Assembly: GCF_014805685.1 (NCBI RefSeq)
Contig: NC_060896.1
Coordinates: 11,763,889-11,827,888 of the forward strand
Direction: 5' to 3'
Length of the DNA: 64,000 nt
Origin: Silurus meridionalis
Taxonomy: Eukaryota; Chordata; Actinopteri; Siluriformes; Siluridae
Shown one piece after another: positions 56,966-64,000 of the stretch. Position 1 is the stretch's first letter, and each line of letters opens with the position of its first letter. The notes beneath the pieces were generated by a model, which saw only the letters and a list, made by a program, of their open reading frames with translations, was not told the DNA's origin and did no database searches. Position numbers and translations under genes: made by a program.

Positions 56966-56981
56966 TGCTGGGAAATGTTGT
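56966..56981. promoter_or_regulatory. ZNF143-type (SBS) motif upstream of AKIP1
   Basis: TGCTGGGAAATGTTGT agrees with the ZNF143/THAP11 motif TGCTGGGAATTGTAGT at 14 of 16 positions. It lies about 290 bases above the AKIP1 start in a GC-richer patch, where a promoter is expected. Confidence 0.5.
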
Positions 56982-59169
56982 CAATTTCATATAAAGGCGG
57001 AGAACGTAACCTAATAAAAGACTTACAATGTTTTTACATTAAAACATTTTTGTTTGTTTGTTTGTTTCTAATTAAACATCAGCAACATTTTTAAACATAA
57101 ACACATCTATATGTATCAAAGCTATGCCTTTTAGGGCCAAAACGGGAGAACAATCGCTAACTGTGTTCGAATTTGTCGCCCCCTGCTGATTTGAACTGTT
57201 CATGAAGTTGATTGCTTGGGGGATGAGATATTTCATATGCAAAAAACACCTGCATGTTCAAGCAGTTATCAAATCAACCAGTCATATGGCAGCAGCATAA
57301 TGCATAAAATCAGGCCAATACAACTCAAGAGCTTCAGTTTAAGTTCACATACAAGTTTACACAGAATAATGCAAAAGAAAAAGCAAGACAACATCCTCAA
57401 AGCACAGGAGGCAAGGTAACACACCTAGGCGGAAAATTACCAGTCTGAATGAAGGAAGACTTTATATACTTAAATAAGCACTTAACCATAGTGAGCAGAA
57501 AAGCATCTCTGCACAACAGCTGCACAACAAATCAAAAGTTATGGTGCATAGGCTACAAGACCGGAAAACCACATCAGGTTCGACTTCTTACAGCCACGAT
57601 GACGAATTTATCTAAGAATCGGAGGCTATCATACTTGCAATAAAACTGGACAAGCCTGAAAATAGACCAGGTGTATATTTTTCCCCAGTTACAATGAGCT
57701 TGTTCTTATAACAGTTTCAGATTTCTGTTCTTGGCTTAGAGGAGTGGAAACCAGTGTGGTCCTTCCACCTCAAGGTAATATTTGTTGGGCATGTAAAAAA
57801 TACCAGGGTTGTAATGTGTGCTTATTTGAGTTACAATATACTTCTTGGCAGCTCAAACAGATCTGTCTATTTTCCTCTGACCTTTCTTATCAAGATGTCT
57901 TTACCCAGAGAACTGTTGCTCACTCAATGTTTTTAGTTTTGCACTCAGAGAGCGCTGTGAGTATAATTCACAGGAAATTAACAGTTTATAAAAATATCTC
58001 AGAACACCTCTTCTAGTGTGTACAGTTTTCCTAATCCGCAAGTACATAGTTGTTGTTTTTAAAACAACTTGTACATGCCTTTCTCTAGATAAGGTCCAAT
58101 ACTGGTTCTGGTGTACAGTAGCTCTTGGGAGATATTCAAGCACAGGGAGCATCAGTTTCTCTTGATGACCCTTTCACAACTTTTTTGTGTCATTCAGAAA
58201 TCTGACACATTTTTTCATATTAGTAGCAACCTAATCTTATTGAAAATATTCTGGGGAACTAGCTGACAATCTTTTACATTAATAATTAACATTAATCTCT
58301 TGTGCCGTGATCAAATGATGATCAAAAACATTACCATTATTTTAAAAGTCTGAGATTTGACATGCAAAACTTTATTAAGGATGAATGACAGTGGTGCAAT
58401 ATGCAGATTTATCTTGCTATGTTATGGGTGTTATGATATATTACGATTAGTAAAGCGTAAAAATTTTGCATTAAAATTTGTATTTAACCAGTGCCAGTCA
58501 GATGCTTATCTCTCATCTCCTAATTTTTTCTTTTATATTTTTTTATTAATTTAGTTTGATATAATGAAATTGGTGCTGTGCATTCAATAGATTGGTTCAA
58601 CAATGTCTTATGTGTAACTTTTGTATTTTTCTCTAAACAAAGGTTCTCTAAATACATATATATTAAATGGCATTAATAATATTTTTTTTTTAATTAGGTG
58701 CTATTTCTATTCAGTAAATACTTCTAAAGATGATATTTACACAATTCCAGGACATAAAAAAGTTTTTAAATAAAATGTCAATCACTATGTTCATTTCTTT
58801 GTTAAAAAGCTTTGCAGTATTTTGTATGAGACTCCAAAACTCATCTCTATTCAAAATAGAAGGTGATTTTTAAGTGCTTGGAAATTTAGGTAGGGCCTCT
58901 GGTTTGCATTTGATAGGTAAGTTTGCTCAGTCTTCCATTGCCAATATTCAAATAAACGTAGAGAGATTCAGTGACAAAGAGAGACTGAACACTATACATG
59001 AAATAAATCCAGAAGGAGAAACAAGGAGTGCAGAACAATCAAATATTTACACTACAGTATAAGGTCAGTATATTATTTATTAGTTTTTACTTTGTTATTA
59101 TCTGTATTTGATTTCTTGCATGATAAGGCATTGTTACATAATAGCTGAAGCCTGCTTTCTACCACCAGA
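56982..59169. other. AKIP1-GPCR intergenic stretch
   Basis: AT-rich to the right, with several short frames that have no recognisable protein character. No repeat family was recognised with confidence. Confidence 0.5.
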
Positions 59170-60144
59170 ATGTCCATTGTGGAATACACCGTGGCAAATG
59201 AAAGCAATGAAACAACTACATCTCCTCCAGGCATTTCCTTTAAAACCAATGTTTCATTGGCCTCATGGAATCCTCTTTCCCTTAATGAGATTATAACTCA
59301 GTGTAGCAGAAGTGGGACTACCTCTGCACGTGCACCAATAGAAATCCTTATCCTCATACTTTCCCTTACACCAAACACATTCTTGCTTTGGCTGCTGGTA
59401 AAGAACAGAAAGTCTCTGTCACCTTCTGAAGTTTTGGGTCTCAACATGACTGTGCTCAGCATGCTGTTTTGCCTCAGCCTTCTGTTGGATATAGTAATAT
59501 CAACAAAGGAACGATCAGGACTACTATTGCGCATCTCTCAAACCTTTGCCACCCTCAGTTACTTTGGCTGCCCACTTCTGCTGACCAGTATGTGCTTGGA
59601 GCGATATGTGGCAGTGGCACACCCTGTGCTCTTCATCAGGCTTAGGAAGTGGGAATATCGTGCTGCATGTTCTGCCATCATCTGGTTTCTCACCTGTATC
59701 ATGGCAGCTGTCACCTTTGTCTACACTCTCTCCAACACAGCAGTTATTTTTTCAATCATTATTAATGTGTTGTTTTTAGTCATGGTGGCCTGTTTGGTAG
59801 GCATTGTGTGTGTGCTGCATAAAAAGGGTCCAGGTGATAGAGACCAAAATAATTCAGTTGTAAAGAAACAAGCTCTAAAGAATGTTCTAGCAATACTTGT
59901 GCCCTCAACTATAACTTATTTGCCACTTCTGGGTCTGGCCCCTTTTCTGTTGATAATCCAAATGTCAATACAAAAAAACACAAATGTCCTTATCTGTACT
60001 GGTCTGCTGATGTTCAGTATTATCCCCAATTTTGGAGTCTGCATTGGGCCTATATTCTATATCTCCCGGCTAAGGAAAATTCTCTGTAGCAGAAATAATG
60101 AATCAAGAGACCCAAGGAAGAACACTGCAGACAAGAGAAACTAA
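59170..60144 (+). CDS. Orphan class A-like G-protein-coupled receptor
   Basis: A single uninterrupted frame of 324 aa with seven hydrophobic segments, beginning MSIVEYTVANESNETT. There are N-glycosylation sites at Asn10, Asn13 and Asn26. TM1 spans about 55-77 (SLTPNTFLLWLLV). TM3 ends in ERY at 143-145 followed by VAVAHPVLF, the class A DRY region. Intracellular loops are basic (VLHKKGPGDRDQNNSVVKK), and a short tail follows TM7. Several class A landmarks are changed: no Cys at 3.25, a very short second extracellular loop without Cys, Met where Asp2.50 is expected, no CWxP in TM6 (LVPSTITYLPL), and GPIFY in place of NPxxY in TM7. I cannot name the family; a P2Y- or lipid-receptor-like teleost receptor is possible. 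The start has A at -3. An AATAAA lies near 60361. The intact frame suggests a functional gene. No human counterpart is known to me at this place. Confidence 0.82.
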   Translation: MSIVEYTVANESNETTTSPPGISFKTNVSLASWNPLSLNEIITQCSRSGTTSARAPIEILILILSLTPNTFLLWLLVKNRKSLSPSEVLGLNMTVLSMLFCLSLLLDIVISTKERSGLLLRISQTFATLSYFGCPLLLTSMCLERYVAVAHPVLFIRLRKWEYRAACSAIIWFLTCIMAAVTFVYTLSNTAVIFSIIINVLFLVMVACLVGIVCVLHKKGPGDRDQNNSVVKKQALKNVLAILVPSTITYLPLLGLAPFLLIIQMSIQKNTNVLICTGLLMFSIIPNFGVCIGPIFYISRLRKILCSRNNESRDPRKNTADKRN

Positions 60145-60962
60145 TCTGCTGATTTATCTGAACACCTGTGCCACCTAAGCAGTTTTGTGGAATTGCTGTT
60201 GTTGTTATAGGAGTAAAGATAAAGATTTGTAAAGATGCTGAAGATTTGTAAAGTGTAGGATTTGTAGCACTTATGGATTTCTTAACTTTATTTAATTGCT
60301 ATATAAGATGCAAGCATTGTTCTGTAGATTAAGCAACATGTACTGAATGTACTATAACATTAATAAAACTATGAATGGGCAAAAGTAATGTTACTACCTT
60401 TTAGGAGTAGGACATTGTATATTAAGTCAGATGAAAAGCTTCACTTTTTGACTTGTGCATATTTGATGTTTGCATGCTAAATACGCACATCTGCTATTCA
60501 TCAGGCTTTTTTCTTGATTGTAATAGACAACTGTAACTATAGCTTCTCTATATTATTAGTTTTTTTTTCAGTATCCCCTTTATCCTGGACAGGGTCACAT
60601 CTGACCTGTGGAACACTGTCCTAGGAACACTGGGCAGAAAGTGGAATTAAGATGCTAGTCGATCTTAGTGTCCATTTATCCAATTCTACAATTTGAAATA
60701 TGCACTATTATCATTCATATAATCAAATAATAAAAATGGGCAGTTTATTTAATTGTTAATTTTACAATGTTCTGTTTCTCTTAATAATTAGGAGATCATC
60801 CATATATTAAACCTCGAAACAACTCCTCTGAAATTTTTGAAAAGATTTGTTTCTTGACATGTAATTAAGTTTTTGAAAAACATATAAAAGTTAAAACACA
60901 TTTGCTTTTAGCTGATTATTTGAGAGTTTCATGAAATTTAGAACATTCTTCTAGCTGTTTTT
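60145..60962. other. GPCR 3' flank
   Basis: Contains the likely GPCR 3' untranslated region and a short dispersed-repeat fragment ('atcctggacagggtcacatc') near 60580-60650; no exon found. Confidence 0.5.
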
Positions 60963-61207
60963 CGGCCCCTGGTGGCCTAGTGGTTAGGATGCGGCGCTCT
61001 CACCGCTGCGGCCCGGGTTCGATCTCCGGTCAGGGAACCAACCCCAGCCATTAGGGTTAAACAAAACCTTAGTGCCGGTCCCAAGGTCAGATAAATGGGG
61101 AGGGTTGCGTTAGGAAGGGCATCCAGCGTAAAAACATGTGCCAATTTAAACATGCGGATGGTCTGCTGTGGCGACCCCTAACGGGAGAAGCAGAAAGAAA
61201 GTTAGTT
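60963..61207 (+). mobile_element. tRNA-Glu-derived SINE, copy 2
   Basis: Starts 'ggcccctggtggcctagtgg', close to tRNA-Glu(CTC), with gcggcgCTCtcaccgctgc and the B box gggttcgatctcc. The same body and tail as copy 1 follow ('gggttgcgttaggaagggca', 'tgctgtggcgacccctaa'). Target duplications of 14 bases (ttctagctgttttt) lie at 60949-60962 and 61208-61221. It carries a short internal insertion after 'ccccagcca' relative to copy 1. Confidence 0.92.
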
Positions 61208-61389
61208 TTCTAGCTGTTTTTTAGTCTTTTGGAGAACTGAGATCATTTATATTAGTAGGAATATCACAGATTTTTTTAAATCATTTAGAAATTTCCAACC
61301 ATTTTTCCAAAGCCTAAGGCTCAAAATTAAATGAACAAACTTGTATAATTATAACTACTAAAGTTGACTACCAAAGTTTCTGCTTTTGA

Positions 61390-61710
61390 AATATTTTGCC
61401 AGATCTTCACTGCAGCTTGTGCTTCTTTCTGCCTTTAGTTTTGTCTTCATTTGGGTTTAGGTCAAGTGGCTGTAGCCCTTTCCATCTTGGCAGTTTTACA
61501 CTGTAGAATTTATCCTGATACTATCAGCAATCCCATCAACAATAAACACCAGTGACACAGTTCCATTAGCAGCCACAAAATGTTCATGCCATAACATGCC
61601 ATTATTTTTGCAAATGAAATGATGTGATATGGTTTGAAGCATAAGTTCTTCCTTTGTCTTCTCCATAATTTGATATCCATAATAGTGCTGAGCACATCAG
61701 AGCGCAATGA
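61390..61710. repeat. Possible transposon relic
   Basis: Sequence such as 'ggtttaggtcaagtggctgt' and 'tcttccatct'-type phrases resembles antisense fish Tc1 transposase DNA, but no domain could be read. Low-confidence call. Confidence 0.25.
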
Positions 61711-61791
61711 TTAGTCTAATCAGCTACAGGTTTGGGTCCAGCACAGTCTCATGGCATTTTGTGAAAAAGTCACGAAATGTAATCTACTGAT

Positions 61792-62163
61792 TTTTGTTCA
61801 TAGACACGAATTTCCCTCTTTTTCCGTGTCACTGAGGATGACTTTTCTACGTTTTATATTCAGTTAGCTAGTCGCTATTATAAACCATCATCAGTGGTTA
61901 ATTCTAGTCAAAATACAGTAAATATATTCTCCTAGTTAATTAAAGAGACTGTGTTAATTACAGCACACGTTATTTACAGTATAACCCTTACCCTAATCCT
62001 AATCCTATATTTTCTGCCTTATTCTCTGATAAAAAGTAAACCTATGGCATTTCTGTCAGCATTACCTATGATCCTCTGCCTCCGTTGCTATTGAGACGGA
62101 GCCAGATGGAGGCAGTCGTGCTGAGTGTCACGGAAAAAGAGGGAAATTCGGTTGCATGAACAA
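61792..62163. repeat. Inverted-repeat (MITE-like) element
   Basis: The block 'gaatttccctctttttccgtg' near 61810 recurs as its complement 'cacggaaaaagagggaaatt' near 62130. Weaker pairing extends outward ('tgttcat'/'atgaaca', 'cacgaaatg'/'catttcgtg'). About 300 bases of AT-rich DNA lie between the arms. No coding frame is present. Confidence 0.6.
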
Positions 62164-62604
62164 CGAAGATTAAAGTTTGTAACTATATCACGAAATGCTC
62201 GTTCCATCCTGCTCCGTCCTCCACTTGTGAATCGCTGCCACACTAAAGTTTTTACTATCTTTCTGATAGGTCAATATCAGAAACTTTGTTTTTTTTTTCA
62301 GCTCAATGATATCCTTCACTTGCATTAAGATCTTTTGGACCACGTAGTGAGAGTTCCCATACCCAGCTACCAAATACTAATTCAACACCTTTCTTCATCT
62401 GCATTTTGATCTACTTTAGTGATAAAGCTCATTTTAAAAAGTTGTCACAGTTCAAATACTATAATAAAACTATAATATAAACCCAAATGTATCTCTGGTG
62501 CTTGTAATAGATCAAAACATTGTAACATTTTAATATGTGAAGAAAAACATTTGACATGCAAAAATACTTTAAGCATGAATAATTGGGATGATTGGATGAA
62601 TGGA

Positions 62605-62635
62605 TGGACAGACAGACAGACAGACAGACAGACAA

Positions 62636-62721
<86 letters not shown>
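62605..62721. repeat. (GACA)n(GATA)n microsatellite
   Basis: GACA units (62605-62633) followed by about 21 GATA units (62637-62721). The Leu-Ser-Ile-Tyr frames through it are artefacts. Confidence 0.97.
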
Positions 62722-62779
62722 GTGTCATTTAAGTGTCTGTGCAAAGACTCAGTGTTTTATTGAGTCCTGTGTGACTTTG

Positions 62780-62960
62780 GAGAGTTATGTGCAAACCAGA
62801 GTGTCAATGTGCATAGTGTACAGCGTGTAGTGCAGTGACAGTAACCTTTCACTGAAGCTGCTCCTCTGCCTGGAGATGATCCTGTGCAGTGGATGCAGTG
62901 GATGGTCTATGATTGACAGGAGTCTGCTCAGTGAAGGTCTCTTTGCCACTGATATCAGGC
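62780..62960. repeat. Probable retroelement fragment
   Basis: 'ctgaagctgctcctctgcct' through 'tgattgacaggagtctgctc' is wording I associate with dispersed fish retroelement copies. It has no intact frame, and class assignment is not attempted. Confidence 0.35.
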
Positions 62961-63143
62961 TGTCCATTAGCCTATAATATGCAGTTTCATATTTCTGACC
63001 CTTTTTATATCTAACAATTCTGAGGAAAAAAAAGTCAGAATTGCGAACTTTTATCACATAATTGTGAGAAATTTGTTTTATTCAAAGGCGGAAACGGGCT
63101 TTCATAGTTTTGTTTTGTTGATACCACATACGCGGAACAAAAA

Positions 63144-63173
63144 TACACACACACACACGCACACACACACACA
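63144..63173. repeat. (CA)n microsatellite
   Basis: A short CA tract interrupted once by CG. Confidence 0.9.
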
Positions 63174-63729
63174 TGGTAACGCCTACCGTGTCCCAGATTG
63201 TAGAGAGATCAGTTTTAATCACACTGTTATGACAAGTGGCTTTCCGATGTATTATACATACACGCTCTGTAGTTATTGAGCTCAAGTGAGGCATTGGGAA
63301 AAAGTGAACCTGATCTGGCAACCCTGACACCCGGTATTAAGCTTGTGATCACGCTTCCGTTACATTAGTGAGTGGTGAGTGCTTTACAGTTTTCAGTCCT
63401 AGCAATATATATATTTTATAAAACAAGAATTATAAAAATAAACCACATACTTCCTCTCCAAAGAGCACTTGTTTATCATGGTATTGCCTCTTTGTAAAGG
63501 TGAAAGTAAAACTATAATTGAACGGTGAAATCTTCAGAATGCAAACTATTCCTTTAAATCAAACCACATACAGAGTCCTTAAGTGGACTTAGTAATGGAA
63601 ATAAATGAGATGGGACATAACTGGCAAAACTTTTGCAGCCTCCCGCCGTCGATTCCTTTAAAAAAAACGGTCACTTGCTTTCGGTTTGAGTTGAGGAAAG
63701 TCGGTGATTCACACACACAACTCAACAGC

Positions 63730-64000
63730 ATGGTGCGGGTCATAGAGTTTGATTTGGAGACCGGATTCGAATTCGAAACGAATTCAAGGCATATTTTTTT
63801 TCCTCACTTAAACGATTGTCTCGAAACTTTGACACGTGCACCAGTCATTACGTATTCCACGTATTTTAAACGCAAGGGCGCGAAAGCACTCAAACGACGC
63901 GGCGCAAAGTCGAGCTCGCGCGCCGTCGTGAGACGTCCTCCTGGAAACGCAAAATACAGACAAAAATCTGTAGAGGTTCCCAGTCTTGTTCCTACTAAGA
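63730..64000 (+). CDS. 5' end of an unrecognised gene, cut by window edge
   Basis: From an ATG in strong context (agcATGG) a frame stays open for 90 codons to the last base, so no stop is seen. The product begins MVRVIEFDLETGFEFET, continues with FFPHLNDCLETLTRAPVITY and then turns very basic (STYFKRKGAKALKRRGAKSS, SRAVVRRPPGNAKYR), as in a nuclear or chromatin-bound protein. The DNA from 63860 to 63960 is unusually CpG-rich for this window, as expected at the first exon of a broadly expressed gene. I do not recognise the protein. A splice donor could end the exon at or before the edge. Confidence 0.6.
   Translation, partial: MVRVIEFDLETGFEFETNSRHIFFPHLNDCLETLTRAPVITYSTYFKRKGAKALKRRGAKSSSRAVVRRPPGNAKYRQKSVEVPSLVPTK

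Noticed and set aside
57216..58554. Several 60-90 aa frames upstream of the GPCR
   Set aside because: No start context, splice logic or recognisable composition supports them; they look like chance frames.
62605..62721. CRISPR-like regular repeats
   Set aside because: Units are four bases with no spacers, and the DNA is vertebrate.
62445..62744. Leu-Ser-Ile-Tyr repeat protein
   Set aside because: It is a translation of the GATA/GACA microsatellite.

Overview
The window looks like ordinary nuclear DNA from a teleost fish. It is AT-rich, with long spliced genes, many (TA)n, (CA)n and tetranucleotide microsatellites, Tc1/mariner elements with the terminal inverted repeats common in fish, Rex1-like and RTE-like LINE fragments, and two copies of a tRNA-Glu-derived SINE. 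The density of Tc1 elements and (TA)n tracts would suit a catfish-like genome, but that is a guess. I see no phage, plasmid, CRISPR or bacterial operon.

Layout from left to right: 1-5332 is 3' flank without genes. SWAP70 (minus, 12 coding exons, 588 aa) spans 5333-24871. WEE1 (minus, 10 coding exons, 614 aa) spans 28239-32089. ZNF143 (minus, 15 coding exons, 621 aa) spans 34937-40302. A small unrecognised two-exon reading frame (minus) lies at 41661-42396. An RTE-type LINE fragment fills 43500-44490. A decayed NRIP3-like gene (plus) lies at 45280-45990. A homologue of human C11orf16 (plus, at least 7 coding exons) spans 47612-53090. AKIP1 (minus, 4 coding exons, 187 aa) spans 54097-56680. A single-exon, very divergent class A GPCR (plus) lies at 59170-60144. 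The 5' end of an unrecognised gene (plus) begins at 63730 and runs off the right edge. Exon joins for SWAP70, WEE1, ZNF143, AKIP1 and the C11orf16 homologue were worked out by eye from splice sites and reading phase, and every one closes in frame.

From memory of the human map, AKIP1 - C11orf16 - NRIP3 - ZNF143 - WEE1 - SWAP70 matches human 11p15.4 in order and relative orientation. The human genes between C11orf16 and NRIP3, and between NRIP3 and ZNF143, are missing here. That fits a conserved block thinned after the teleost genome duplication. It also supports reading the broken exons at 45.3-46.0 kb as an NRIP3 relic.

The genes are not an operon and share no single pathway. WEE1 is the CDK1-inhibiting mitotic kinase. 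ZNF143 is a promoter-binding transcription factor, and a ZNF143-type motif lies just upstream of AKIP1. SWAP70 is a PIP3-responsive Rac/actin regulator. AKIP1 is a PKA-interacting protein. The points most worth checking are the VWA domain in front of DUF4537 in the C11orf16 homologue, the NRIP3 relic, the GPCR that has lost most class A signature residues, the small gene at 42 kb, the SINE and LINE sharing a 3' tail, and the nested transposon cluster almost touching a SWAP70 splice donor. I did not find a clearly novel multi-gene system.
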